Assembly: GCF_963855985.1 (NCBI RefSeq)
Contig: NC_087099.1
Coordinates: 6,106,001 to 6,170,000, forward strand
From: Ostrinia nubilalis
Taxonomy: Eukaryota > Arthropoda > Insecta > Lepidoptera > Crambidae
Reading direction: 5' to 3'
Length of the DNA stretch: 64,000 bases
The notes under the pieces are model-generated. The model searched no databases. It was given only the letters and a program-made list of their open reading frames with translations, and had not been told where the DNA came from. Shown here piece after piece: positions 10,637 to 22,618 of this stretch. The stretch's first letter is position 1, and every line of letters starts with the position of its first letter. Both the position numbers and the translations under genes were made by a program.

Positions 10637-10850
10637 CATGAAGCTAAAGATAAAAATGGAGGCCAGACTTGGAACAAAAACTTGAGTCAAATACCTACTT
10701 ATCTCTATCTCGCTCTCTGTGGGCCGACCTCTCTTTTTAGTGTGGACTGTAGTATTGCTATCTCCTGATTTAAATCTCCTAGTAAATTCTTCGAAATAGC
10801 TAATTCACAAACCAAATCAGAAGTTAAACATATAAATAATTAAATATTTC
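10637..10850 (+). mobile_element. P-element-like transposon, 5'-end fragment
   Basis: Starts CATGAAGCTAAAGATAAAAA and matches the 5' end (B end) of the complete copies at 20576-21377 and 16987-24751 through ctcgctctctgtgg, agtattgctatct and caaatcagaagttaaac. The match stops near 10850, so the 3' end is missing. A 5' flank repeat with gcagagcggagcag precedes it. Confidence 0.65.
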
Positions 10851-13800
10851 TTTTTGATATCCCATAACTCTAGGGTATTAATACGACCACATAATAGGAT
10901 CGAATGGCATATTTAATATTTTTCAATTCATTATTTCTTTTTCATTTTTCATGCAAATTCATTCGCCAAAAATACGACTATTATGTAAAACACCGTTACA
11001 TTTCTTTTAAATTATGAATAATACAAACGAAGAATAAACCTCACGACATGTTGACTTAAAAATCGTCTTTATCTCCTACAAAATAAAAGCGCATATTGCA
11101 TTGGAACGGTTACACTTACTGTACTGTGGTCTGTACTAGTGTAATTATTTAAACGTCGCAATTATAAAAACCAGTCATAGCGGTGACAGTTTAAGAACTA
11201 AAAATGATGATATCTTCGAAAATATGCATTTTGGGACACATGATTCTTGGACATTATAAATTATTTTTATGTACAGAATAAACCCTTAAAGTAATGGGAT
11301 ATCAAAAGGTTACACGCTGTATAAATATTAGGTACCTATTTCATGGGTAGTAGGGTAATGGTGGTAGGGTTAATACTGGGACGTTTTAAATTGCTTTTTA
11401 AAAGCCCTACTTGCATAAATGGGTATTTCGCCAAAAATGGTCAATTTTGCCTAATTTCCTTGGTACGAAATATATTTTTGTTTTTGACTATTTTTAGTTT
11501 CCCATTGTATTAAGTAGCAAAAACTAAGCTAATATATCTAAAAGGGGTGTCATAATTCGTTTTAGAAACAAAGTTATAAGGTCATGATTTTTTGGTAGCC
11601 AAGGAAATTATTATAAATATTTTTTTCTCTAAGTTTTCTTCTGTGGATTGCTTTTTTTTTGTTTGTCCCATTTCTGTGTACCTTCGCAAGCAAACATACC
11701 AATGAATATTGTATCATTACGAGCTTTTTACACAAGTAAGGAAGATAAATTCAGTAGATTGAGTTAAGAGTTAAAAACAAGTTGTTCTATATCTATTCTG
11801 ATACCCATTTCTTAAAATGTAAATTTTAAACTTATTCCAATAAAGAAATACTCAAAATTTGACTTTACGCCGAATTAAAAATGGTCTTTTATAATTTCCT
11901 AGGCCATTTTATGCCACGGAAAACAAGGAAATTAGGGCCAAAGAAATTAGATTTATGCCTAAAAGACACCACAGACGAAAACCTATTTACCCTATGCATT
12001 TACTATTTAAATCATGGGTTAACCCCTACAGACACTACATCTGTGTAAATAAACAATAAAATTAATCCATTGTTTAGCTGCAAAAAACCGTCCAAAGAAA
12101 TTGACTTTTTAGTGAACAAAAACCCAAGGAGGGACCTACTTATGCGATTTGTCGCGAAACTGATCAACGAATTACTGTCCTGCCTCGATGGCCTCTTGGG
12201 ACGAAATGGCCGAGTGTAACGGTGCAGTGCATTACATTCTAAGTTCTTTCGTTTCGTTACTACAATGGCCGAAAAGAAGACCCAGGGAAATTATACTTTT
12301 GACTCGGACAAGAACTTAACTTCACTTTATTTCCTTCCTTTAAGTATTTGACATTTAAGGTTTTTATTTTCCGATAGCCAAACGTTTCTCAAATATAAAG
12401 AGAGTTAGAATGAAATTACGCTTCAATTTGTTATAATGTGCCTTCATTTTGGCAAACAACAGTACTGGACATAACATGGAAATTAGAAAAACGACTTTTA
12501 AATAAGTTTTTCTACGGTATTATTTGTAGTTTCTGCTATTGTAATAGCAAAAACAAATAAAACTTTTGATTAACTTTCCCATAAAAATACTTTTATACAT
12601 ATAAATATAAAAAAACATGTGTTCGCCTGCCTGGACACAGAAAAATTACTGTTTCGGCGAAATACCCAAATAAATGGCTTGTTAGTTTTTTTTTTCATGT
12701 AACTCATAAACTTCACAATTCGTATTGGTGCTAAGGAAGAAATGCCAAACTTCTGCGTATTTTCCTGTAAATAGAGATCTGAAACATTGAATCTTCCTTA
12801 TGATAATAAATTAATTCATATTATTTAAAACAAAAACCATAGACTATGAACCATAGAGCAATGATTCTCATCGACAAAAATATCGATAGTGTCCCAGCGC
12901 CATCAGCTGTTACACAAATGTCATTACCTCGTCCCCCTCAGGAAATGGCGAAATTTTTTGTATGGAAATAAACGCGCGCTGCTACTCCTGGTTGGTTAAT
13001 ATAGGTGTACCAGAATCTCATGGCAAATAGGGAAAATAAACTTTGTTGAGAGCAATACTGGGGAAATTGGAATAAACGATCTTGATACTGTTTAATTTTT
13101 TACTTTTATGCAATGATATTATAGAACTATAGATATGTTACGTTCATAGAAATTACGATTTAAATCCGTGCCGAGCTATTCCAAATTACACACATTGACA
13201 AATGTAACTGATAAGTGAAACAAAAGATACGAAATAGCACGCAAATGAAAGAGATAGCTATAGTTTTAACGATTCTGCACTAACTAATCTATGTCCGCAG
13301 CGCACGCATCCTTATCGCTCTAACGTCAAAACAAGATCGCTTTCTCTTTCTTAACTTGAACATGGCGCATGGCGTCTTGATTGTTTGCATAATTAATTGA
13401 AAATATAAATACTAAATAATTTTGCATAATCACATGTGGTAAGAGATCCCTTGTATTTTGTTTACTTTAGAGTCATAATTGGTACACTTTTGAAACACAC
13501 ACGATGGCATTTTTTATTTATTTTGGTAAGAACACAGGAACTTACGGTGTGGTACGCACGCGATTGCGCACGACGCAGGCTACACGAAGACTAAACACAA
13601 GACGTCCCAATTGGGACGTATTTGAGTATTCACAGCGCGAGCGCTTATAACATATCTGCTTTTGTTTTTATATAATATCATTGCTTTTATGACTTTAATA
13701 TTAATGAACATGCAGTACGAATATACAGTTTAGGTAGGTATGTGTATGAAGAATGTTGTTATACATCGGGTTTTTAACATAAGAAAATGTCTTGAAAAAT

Positions 13801-14080
13801 AAATAAATCGTATATTACTTTAAGTAACTAATTTTAATATGCATCATACTTATAACTTATCACTTCATTCAGAACTAGAAAACGATTCTAAGAACTCCAT
13901 TTGCATTTCTTGTTCTTCAATAGATGATCAAGATAAAGAGGTATTGTAAATACATTGCTCTTCCAGCATTTCAAAAAACATTATATTTCTCTGAATGGGA
14001 TTAAAATATAGACCAGAACTAAAAAGATGGTGAAGTTTTTTTTTAAATCCATCAAGAAATGTCTGAGAAATTAATTATTA
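10851..14080. other. Gene-free region with a dispersed AAGGAAATTA-like motif
   Basis: No coding frame above noise. Between about 11400 and 12700 degenerate copies of aaggaaatta or its complement recur (for example near 11450, 11598, 11895, 11930 and 12285), and aaatgggtatttcgcc (about 11409) has an inverted partner ggcgaaatacccaaat near 12656. This suggests an old DNA transposon with internal repeats, but I could not fix its ends. A palindrome gacgtcccaattgggacgt lies at 13601-13619. Confidence 0.35.
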
Positions 14081-14822
14081 TAGCCTGACCAGGAACATAA
14101 AAACCCTCGCCATGTTGCGGAAAACTAATGGTACTAATTTCTTTTAATGGCAACAGTAACTGAAAACTTCATTGACATGTCACCTTGCATGTCAGTCTAT
14201 TGCTGTCAAAGTGTAAACAAACTTTATTTTAAATGTGCGCAATTGATTTTGTGAATTAAATTGCTAAAATCTTTTTATAGTCGTGAAAGAAAAGTGGTTC
14301 ACAATGTGTTAAAGTATTTGTCGAAGAGAAATACTAAGGGTTCGGACAATATTTTCATTGAATAATGTTTCCGACAAAGGTTGTCAAATTGACTGACATG
14401 TTTATCGTATAGTACAGTCCACTATGAAAATTAGCTGTGGTTTGTTTCAACTACCTATTTAAAGTTTTTTGTCACTTTCTAAGTGTTGAATTTTATGGAA
14501 TTGGGAAAGAAGTACCGAGTTTGAAGCGTTCATGAGCAGACATTGCAGTTGAATATTCAAGTTCTGAATTTGATTATTGACGAATAATAAAATAAATCCT
14601 ACTAACTCGATTGATGGTTTCATTTAATTTATTTAAACCAGGTTACCTATAATAATATTTTTTCGTTAATTTATGAAAATATCAAATTAGCCCGTAATCC
14701 AGAATCCTGATACATAAAGTTAGCCTATTAATTTAACAAAGGTACGACTGTACTCAGTGTTGCACTATCAAATGCAATTGACGCGCCTCTATGCCAGGGT
14801 TTTTATGTTCCTGGTCAGGCTA
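14081..14822. mobile_element. TA-flanked inverted-repeat transposon, copy C1
   Basis: The ends TAGCCTGACCAGGAACATAA and its reverse complement (ending 14822) form inverted repeats of about 28 bp, flanked by TA. It is 742 bp long with no transposase frame, so non-autonomous. TA duplication and simple inverted termini fit the Tc1/mariner group (inference). A second, rearranged copy starts at 17772 in the opposite orientation. Confidence 0.8.
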
Positions 14823-14824
14823 TA

Positions 14825-16986
14825 CCTACATATTTTCGCGTGGAACTGAAACATAGGCGGTGCCGTTCTTTTTGTATATGGCCAAGTCTGGGATATTTTA
14901 AAAAAAGGTTACAAAATTTTACTAAGAAAAAATCTTGAGTGACCCTAGCTGAAAAATTAAAAACTGCTAGATTTAAAAAAAAATGATCTGTCAACAGCAC
15001 TGGACCAGAGGGGTGATTTACTGTTTGTACTCCGAATGACTGTCGTGAATACACCGATCAAATTGGCGAGAATATTTGTTATGCGCAACTTTAGGGCCAC
15101 AAGCCGTGCGTGCCACAAAACAAAAACTTTAGGGCCCTGTAACTTCTTTATTTGTAGAGATATTTTCATGATTCTTTCACAATTATTATTAGTTTTACTT
15201 ATATTTATTTCAAGTTTATTTAAAAGAAAAAAATTGGAAACTTTTCCATTATTCAATCTTGCTTGATGAAATCTTTTTCAATTTTCTTTTCATGGTCATA
15301 ACATTTTGACCATTCTTCTATACCAATTTGTGAGATACACCTGAAAACCCCGATAAAGTAGCTATTAAGTAATAATAATATAAAAAACATAACCCTCCTG
15401 ACGCAGTTGGGTAATAAACTAATGTATCAAAACATTTTAGTTCAACTTACTGTCAACTCGACGACGGGCTTTAAAATCAATGATTGACTTTGAATTATGC
15501 CTTATTTTACAATTCACATTGAAAACAATATGAATTGCTTGAGCTTTTTCGACTTTTTCACAAAAATAACAAATAGTCAAGAAGAGATTACAAAATTTTT
15601 GCAGCGGCTGACAGATTTCATAATTTTCTTTGACAGGTGACAATAAAGCCATAGACAATTGCCATATGAAAAACACACTTTTCCAATATTTTTGTTTGCC
15701 ATGAGATTCTGGTAGACCTATAACTCTATGCTAAACTTAATGAAGAATGTTCACTAATTTTGTTTTTTATATTTCTGTATTCTCTGTTAAAAATAAAAAA
15801 TACACGTGAAAGAATTATTTCGATACGTCAATTAGTTTCCAAGATATTGAATTTTAAAAGTGCGGGCGGCGGCCGGCCCGCCATTTTATGCGCGTGACGT
15901 CATATTACAGCGACTGGCTCATATTTGTATGGGTGGAATCTTGCAAGCTGAATTAAGACCCACTTCCAGGCAACCGATTAAGCTGAAATTTCGCAAACAC
16001 ATGTGATTTGGATGACTATGCAATATTAAGATGACATGGAGCTGATCTGATGATGGAGCTGGAAGGTGGCCATAGGAACTTTATAATAAAACGACTTAAA
16101 TCCACCGAGTTTGGGCTCGTTCGTTTTGTATTGATGAGTACTTTAATTCTATATACCTAGTAATCAGGGTCTAATGATGGAGCTGGAAGGTGATTCGCAA
16201 TAAAACGACACAATCGCATCAAGTTTGGATTTGGTTCAATTTTAATTTCTGTGATGGGTCTGGGTGTTAATATGTATAATAAGTTTGTATTTACAAAAAA
16301 AAATGTATTTAAGTATGTTTATATCCGTTTTCTAGTGAGCGGACACTGTGAATGTACGTCACGCGGGGTCACGTGACCATCGGCGGGACTCAATATTTAA
16401 GCGAACTTTGAATGCCTATAAAATCATAACTACTGGGTATTTTTGAATGAAATAAAAACTAATGTATTTGTCAATGTAAAAGCCTAACTGTAACATAGGT
16501 TTCAACTTTCAAGTGATTTTGCATACCTAGTAACATTCTCAATTAAAGTGCAATGAATCCCTCTCTTTCCCTTGAGTTTATGTAATAGCACTTTACTTTA
16601 GCACTAGCACGGACTTCTTAAAATAATTGAAAAACGAATGCTGCACTGTTTTGTTTCATTTTACACTCATGAACTTTCACGAAAGCAGGATATTTGTTTA
16701 TTTACATTGATAAGACATACTACAGTGTTTTATCCAATAAATAGACATTATATTGATAGATTCACAGTTACTGCAAACAACAACTTTTACTTGAGAAAAT
16801 TGATGATATTTCTTTATTACAGATTGATATTGTGCTGTGTACTATCCTTAAATAAATAAATAAATATTTTTTAATACACCATTATTAAACTAAACATAAA
16901 TATTCGGCTAATTTAGAAAACAAAACAAACATGCTCTTCACTTTCCCGCCGAGAAACAAGTAGAAGTGAAATTTGTGAGTGAAATC
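14825..16986. other. Gene-free region with small repeats
   Basis: No convincing gene. Visible items: a GC-rich palindromic patch gggcggcggccggcccgcc near 15865; two copies of gatggagctggaaggt with adjoining ataaaacgac (about 16050-16095 and 16175-16208); and a SINE 3' portion at 16240-16336 (atgggtctgggtgtta ... tatatccgttttctag). The frames at 15036-15266 and 16638-16859 have no recognisable domain. Confidence 0.4.
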
Positions 16987-17108
16987 CATGAAGCTACAGA
17001 TAAAAATGGAGGCCACACTCCGAATACCTACTTGAAGCACAAACTATGTATCACTATCTCGCTCTCTGTGGGCAGACTCTCTCTTTCTAAATAAACAAAA
17101 AATATAAA

Positions 17109-17752
17109 GGACATCATCCATTTTGGTCCAAAATCAAAAGTGCCGGCCAAAAAATAAAAGTGCTGTATTCTGATAGAATACGTCCGCCTTAGCATTTATT
17201 ACTATGGCACCAAAGCTGTAGCACCACTGTGCATCGTAGTATTTGAGTTATAAAAATATATGAAACGACTGACTTTGATCTCAAATACTACGACGCACAG
17301 TGGTGCTACAGCTTTGGTGTCATAGTAACAAATGCTAAGGCGGACGTATTCTGTCAGAATACAGCACTTTTTTTTTATTGGCCGACATTTTTGATTTTGA
17401 ACAAAAAATGTATGAATCGTCGATGAATTTTAGATCTCAAATACTCGACGCACAGTGGTGCTACAGCTTTGGTGCCATAGTAACAAATGCTAAGGCGGAC
17501 GTATTCTGTCAGAATACAGCACTTTTTTTTTTATTGGCCGACACTTTTGATTTTGAACAAAAAATGTATGAATAGTCGATGACTCTTAGATCTCAAATAC
17601 TCGACGCACAGTGGAGCTACGGCTTTGGTGCCATAGTAACAAATGCTAAGGCAGACGTATTCTGTCAGAATAAAGCACTTTTTTTTTGTTGGCCGGCACT
17701 TTTGATTTTGGACCAAAAATATATGAAACGTGGATGATGTCCTTTGCTCAAA
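17109..17752. mobile_element. Foldback element with 156-bp tandem units
   Basis: Begins GGACATCATCC and ends GGATGATGTCC. The inverted arm (17109-17276) is followed by three direct units of 156 bp starting at gatctcaaatac (17277, 17433, 17589). Each unit contains gacgcacagtgg, ctaaggcggacgtattctg and a T-run before ttggccg. It is inserted into P-like element II. Frames inside are repeat-derived and not genes. Confidence 0.78.
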
Positions 17753-17771
17753 TTCAATGAAACTCAATGTA

Positions 17772-18508
17772 TAGCCTGACCAGGAACATAAAAACCCTGG
17801 CATAGAGGCGCGTCAATTGCATTTGATAGTGCAACACTGAGTACAGTCGTACCTGTGTTAAATTAATAGGCTAACTTTATGTATCAGGATTCAGGATTAC
17901 GGGCTAATTTGATATTTTCATAAATTAACGAAAACATATTATTATAGGTAACCTGGTTTAAAAAAATTAAATGAAACCATCAATCGAGCTAGTAGGATTT
18001 ATTTTATTATTCATCAATAATCAAATTCAGAACTTGAATATTCAACTGCAATGTCTGCTCATGAACGCTTCAAACTCGGTACTTCTTTCCCAATTCCATA
18101 AAATTCAACACTTAGAAAGTGACAAAAATTTTAAAATAGGTAGTTGAAACAAACCACAGCTTATTTTCATAGTGGACTGTACTATAGTTCCAAAATACTG
18201 AACTGTCCTGTGCATGACATTGACAGCGGGGCGCCACCGTCTATACCGGATCGCTGGTTCCGATTTTTGCCATGTTGGAAACCATACAGTTGAACGATGG
18301 TAGCGCCCCCCTGTCATTGAGTTTGGTGGGACAGTTCAGCGTGGGTCATCTATATACGATAAACATGTCAGTCAATTTGACAACTTTTGTCGGAAACATT
18401 ATTCAATGAAAATATTGTCCGAACCCTTAGTATTTCTCTTCGACAAATACTTTAACACATTGTGAACCACTTTTCTTTCACGACTATAAAAAGATTTTAG
18501 CAATTTTA
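17772..18508. mobile_element. Transposon C2, rearranged copy of C1
   Basis: Reverse-complement match to C1 from its terminus TAGCCTGACCAGGAAC inward, broken at 18183-18356 by MITE S1 and losing similarity after about 18508. Its far end is not clear. A degenerate terminus (ctggtcgggctta, about 20390-20402) just before P-element sequence resumes could be the partner, which would make 18509-20389 later or captured DNA. Confidence 0.65.
18187..18352. mobile_element. MITE S1 (166 bp), TA target
   Basis: Runs from gttccaaaatactgaactgt to cagcgtgggtcatcta, flanked by TATA on both sides. Copy C1 carries the unoccupied site, which shows directly that this is an insertion. Subterminal inverted motif ctgaactgtcc / gggacagttcag. 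Further copies lie at 20468-21450 and 21816-21981. Confidence 0.75.
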
Positions 18509-20089
18509 TTAAATAAATAAATAAAAAAATATATTAAAGAATGAAGTCTTCAAAATTAACAGAATAACCGAAGTCCGAACTCCACTACCTATCCCATAAT
18601 GCGAGGTTTACAGTAATTATTCAACGTACATGAAGCAGTCAGAAAGTTTATTGAGATTTGAGAAATAAAGTTACACTCATAAGTAGCAAAGTAAGTACCT
18701 AAAGTCTAAAATATTAGCTATACTCCGCACATCTTGATTTTCATAAGTAATAACACCTGATAAAAGGAAAAATATCTTTATTCCTACAAATAAGCTTTCA
18801 CCTTCTTTCCTATATTTATTTCACATAGTTCTTTTACTGTGTAATAATATTGATGATCAACATTTTGTATGTAAACTTAAAATACAAATAGGATTAAGTA
18901 AATGTTTCTATTTATGAACTGTTTATGTAATTGTGTTTAAATAATATTCTTTTTTTTTTCAGACAGTGGATGAAGAAGTGTGGGATTATGAGTGATTATT
19001 TCATTCTAAAGCAGACATAAGCAAGTCTCGCTCACTGTCATGAAAATTCACAATAACAATCAGCAAAAAACTTCAAGGATACTGGCTAGGCTAACCAATT
19101 CATGGAATTCTGTTAGTGTTTGAAATTATCAATAGCTATTGTAAAACAAAAGTTTTCCAAATAAAGATTTTGTAAATAATGGTTGAATTATTTTGAAATT
19201 ACACTGCAATAATGAATTTATTGCCTGGTTGGTAGCGGCCTGCGTGATGTTGTCGGTCCACCTTGTGGGTGGACGTGCCACGCTGCGTATTCCAGTACCC
19301 GGCCTCCACTCCAGAACCTTGCTGCCCCATCGGGCAACATGGAAAGCATTACAGCAGTGGACGTCCTATGGCTGAGATGATGATGAATGAATTTATTATA
19401 ATGGAATAAATTGTACAAGATTATCATCCTGTCACATTAAAGCCCTTAAAAAAGTCCAAACGGAGGAATTAGATTTATAGTAATGTGGAATGTATGTATG
19501 GTATCACCGTCAAGTTATAAAATTAGTAAAATTCATTTATTCTCATTGTTATTATAGCAATTTTTTATTGATAACATATCCCACCCAATGCTAATTTCTG
19601 ACAATGACCTTACCACTGTTTGAAAATAATGTAGACATAAGAAGCTCGGTCACCACATTCCGCCCCATTTTCAATATTTTTTACAAGATTATGTACAGAT
19701 GACAGTAGGTACTTAAATCAAGCTAAACACTATGGGGTATCTCACGTCATTTGCAACTTAATATTTGTCTGATGTACTGTTGTTGACTGCCTACCTAAGT
19801 AGGTAAGTAAGTAATGGTTATTTTACAAGGTAGGTAATGTAATAATTAAATGTGGGTGGGACTGTGGGAGCACTTAGATTTTGCAGTTAATGATTATAAA
19901 CTGTCGCAAGATTCGCCTCACATCCATTGCAATAATTACAAAATGCTGCTTCTGATAAACTCTTGAACTAAAACTCAATCTCCACCTAGAAGTAAAAGTA
20001 TCACAAAGGTGCTAGATTCCTTTCTTTGAATTTTTCTAGCCTCAAATTAATCGTAAAATGTCATTTACCATTGTAAATGATAAATAAAT
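18509..20089. other. Segment inside the nested transposons with an exon-like end
   Basis: About 1.6 kb with no match to the other repeats in the window except the retroposed piece at 19223-19385. At 18950-18960 a pyrimidine run ends in cag, followed by an open stretch (18961-18993) that would encode TVDEEVWDYE and then TGA. AATAAA follows near 19160. This looks like a terminal exon, possibly a captured or stranded gene 3' end. I cannot identify the gene and found no upstream exon. Confidence 0.3.
19223..19385 (+). mobile_element. Truncated retroposon with 12-bp target duplication
   Basis: A GC-rich 163-bp insert ending gtcctatggctgagatgatg, bounded by the direct repeat aatgaatttatt at 19211-19222 and 19386-19397. 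The gatgatga tail and the variable-length duplication are typical of 5'-truncated non-LTR insertions in Lepidoptera. Confidence 0.7.
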
Positions 20090-20220
20090 AGAGTTAAAGT
20101 AGCTTGCAAAAAAGTTAATCTCCTATCGTCTTGCTATCGTGGGCAAGGATCGAGGACGATAAAAACACCACATCCTATCCTATCGTGATGTCAAAATATG
20201 ATATAGTTAGCGCTTCATGT

Positions 20221-20395
20221 TAGGGCTTGCCAGGTTTATCACAAAAAAAAAACAAATCTATCACTATCACATTTTGACAGATGACATGATAATTTTCGGG
20301 GTGCCATGTTAGCGCCGGTAGATAAAACGATATAGTGACGTCAAAATCGATATAACGCCGCGATAGCAGTTTATCACGGCGCGCATCTTAGCCCT
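20221..20395. repeat. MITE-like palindromic repeat
   Basis: The left side agggcttgccaggtttatca pairs loosely with the right side gtttatcacggcgcgcatct ... ttagccct. Internal atcgatataacgccgcgata. No coding capacity; boundaries approximate. Confidence 0.45.
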
Positions 20396-20575
20396 GCTGG
20401 TCGGGCTTATAAAATCTTTATTTCTTGACATAGGTATCATTAAAAATGATAAGTGTAAATACTGGTATAGATGACCCAAGCTGAACTGTCCCACTAAACT
20501 CAATGACAGGGGGGCGCTACCATCGTTCAACTATATGGTTTCCAACATGGCAAAAATCGGAACCAGCGATCCGGT

Positions 20576-21377
20576 CATGAAGCTACAGATAAAAATGGAG
20601 GGCAGAGTTTGGAACAAAACTTGAGTCAAATACCTACTTATATCTATCTCGCTCTCTGCGGCCCTACCTCTCTTTTTAGTGTGAACTGTAGTATTGCTAT
20701 CTTCTGATTTAAATCTCCTTGTAAATTCTTCGAAATAGCCAATACACGAACCAAATCAGAAGTTAAACAAATAAATAATTAATATTTGAAACTAAGATTA
20801 CCTAGTTAAATAAAAAATCACAAAATTGTCGGCCATTTAGGCTTAATGTGTTGGCGAATCAGGGAATTACAATCCCAATTCCTGGGTAATCGGTACCATG
20901 TGGCAACATCGGCCCAATCCGGTCCATCATGGCGGTTGTTTACTATTTTGTTTATTAAGCAGTTAATTTCGTTTAAGATTGTTTACAGGAAATAATCATT
21001 GTTTTATCACAAGAATTGGTGCAAAATTTTGTAGTGCGTGGTTGCGGTAGTACGTGCTGTCCTGGAAGTGACATAAGATTCCACGCGTAAGTGTTTATTT
21101 CGTGATTTCCGACATTGGATCATTGTAAACATTTTTCACATTTTTTACAGTAATTTCTTCCTAAAACGTTTTACCAGTAACTACACTTATCATTTTTAAT
21201 GATACCTATGTCAAGAAATAAAGATTTTACATTGGTTTCATTGAATTTGAGCAATTTTATATTTTTTGTTTATTTAGAAAGAGCAAGTCTGCCCACAGAG
21301 AGCGAGATACTGATACTTAGTTTGTGCTTCAAGTAGGTATTGGGAGTCTGGCCTCCATTTTTATCTGTAGCTTCATG
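20576..21377 (+). mobile_element. P-element-like transposon I, compact 802-bp copy
   Basis: The terminal inverted repeats CATGAAGCTACAGATAAAAA / reverse complement are flanked by the 8-bp duplication GATCCGGT (20568-20575 and 21378-21385). The host of the insertion is MITE S2. Two other S copies have the intact sequence with GATCCGGT once, so the duplication is verified by an empty site. The interior keeps a THAP-like first exon (21016-21086) but no catalytic region, so the copy is non-autonomous. It lies nested inside the larger copy of the same family. Confidence 0.82.
21016..21086 (+). pseudogene. THAP-like first exon in P-like element I
   Basis: The frame reads LVQNFVVRGCGSTCCPGSDI then RFHA, up to a consensus donor (GC/GTAAGT). 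The copy in element II has ATG where this one has TTG. MVQ..., a Cys cluster and ...FH before an intron follow the start of THAP zinc fingers, the DNA-binding domain of P-element transposases. The first canonical Cys is Phe here. It is short, so confidence is moderate. Without ATG or downstream exons this copy is dead. Confidence 0.45.
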
Positions 21378-21458
21378 GATCCGGTATAGACGGTGGCGCC
21401 CCACTGTCAATGTCATGCATAGGACAGTTCAGTATTTTGGAACTATAAAACGTTTTAG

Positions 21459-22144
21459 CAGGCCTGTTCATCTCTGCGAGTTTATATCGTAAACAAAACA
21501 CGCACGATGGCCCACCTACAGGATACTATTCGACAAGGCCTCACATACGAGCGAACATTGACTCACGCACGAGTATTCTTGTGTATGATGGAAGAAAATA
21601 AAGAAAATGGTGTACTAAATACTATGCAGTATTTAACTGCCTAAATAATAATAAAAACACAGAATGTACTTTTTTAAGTTGCCTCAAGACACTGAGAGGT
21701 AAATAAGTAGTTAATATTATTCATGATAATTCATGCTAAATCAAGTATTTCCTCCGCCATTTTCAGCAGTTTGGCATTTCACGTCACATCATTTTACCGA
21801 AGTCAGCCCTATATAGTTCCAAAATACTGGACTGTCCTGTCGATGACATTGACAGTGGGGCGCCACCGTCAATACCGGATCGCTGATTCAGATTTTTGCC
21901 ATGTTGGAAACCATATAGTTGAACGATGGTAGCGCCCCCCTGTCATTGAGTTTGGTGGGACAGTTCAGCGTGGGTCATCTATAGCTTCGGCGCAGTGCCG
22001 ATCACTGACGTTTGTCAACAAAATGGTGCTTGACTCTTGAGACAGGCTAAATTACACCATATTGTTAATGACATTGAGCATACATTTTTTTAAATACCTT
22101 CGCGAAGTAAAACTTCTGTACGTAGCACTTATTATTATTCTGTG
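21459..22144. mobile_element. Insertion T (possible hAT-type), host of MITE S3
   Basis: Bounded by the direct repeat gttttag (21452-21458 and 22145-22151). The compact P-like copy has the site once (cgttttaggaagaaa). It begins caggcctgttcatc. No transposase frame. It contains MITE S3 at 21816-21981. Confidence 0.55.
21816..21981. mobile_element. MITE S3
   Basis: Near-identical to S1 (gttccaaaatactggactgt ... gtgggtcatcta), flanked by TATA/TA. It carries the intact ccggatcgctg target that is disrupted in S2. Confidence 0.75.
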
Positions 22145-22225
22145 GTTTTAGGAAGAAATTACTGTAAAAAATGTGAAAAATGTTTACAATGATCCAATGT
22201 CGGAAATCACGAAATAAACACTTAC

Positions 22226-22293
22226 GCGTGGAATCTTATGTCACTTCTAGGACACCACGTACCACAACCACGCATTACAAAATTTTGCACCAT
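22226..22293 (-). pseudogene. THAP-like first exon in P-like element II
   Basis: Minus-strand ATG at 22293 opens MVQNFVMRGCGTWCPRSDI then RFHA, ending at GC/GTAAGT (22226/22225). The spacing from Met to the second Cys of a THAP finger is kept. A strong relative of the 21016-21086 exon, with one codon deleted and ATG present. No further exons are recognisable, so it is a remnant. Confidence 0.5.
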
Positions 22294-22618
22294 TTCTTGT
22301 GATAAAACAATGATTATTTCCTGTAAACAATCTCAAACGAAATTAACTGCATAATAAACAAAATAGTAAACAACCGCCATGATGGGCCGGATTGGGCCGA
22401 TGTTGCCACATGGTACCGATTCCCCAGGAATTGGGATTGTAATTCCCTGATTCAACACATTAAGCCTAAAAGTATCATTTTTTATTATTTGTTGGCCTTT
22501 TTTGTGTATTTTATGTATTTTTTAGTATTGCCTGTTATTTAGCATTATTACTGTTTTTATTTTATCAGGATATACCGCTTAGTTTAAAAGTTATTACGTT
22601 TTCTTTACAATAAGTAAT

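Larger units (their letters stand above)
20468..21450. mobile_element. MITE S2, split by P-like element I
   Basis: Reverse-orientation copy of the S family. It begins tatagatgacccaagctgaa at 20468 and ends gttcagtattttggaac before tata at about 21444-21450, interrupted at 20576-21377 by the P-like element. It sits at a TATA target in P-like element II. Confidence 0.7.

Noticed and set aside
15036..15266. 76-codon frame
   Set aside because: AT-rich, no family resemblance, and set in repeat-rich DNA. Kept only as intergenic.
17277..17744. CRISPR-like array
   Set aside because: 156-bp direct units with no spacers, inside a eukaryotic foldback transposon.
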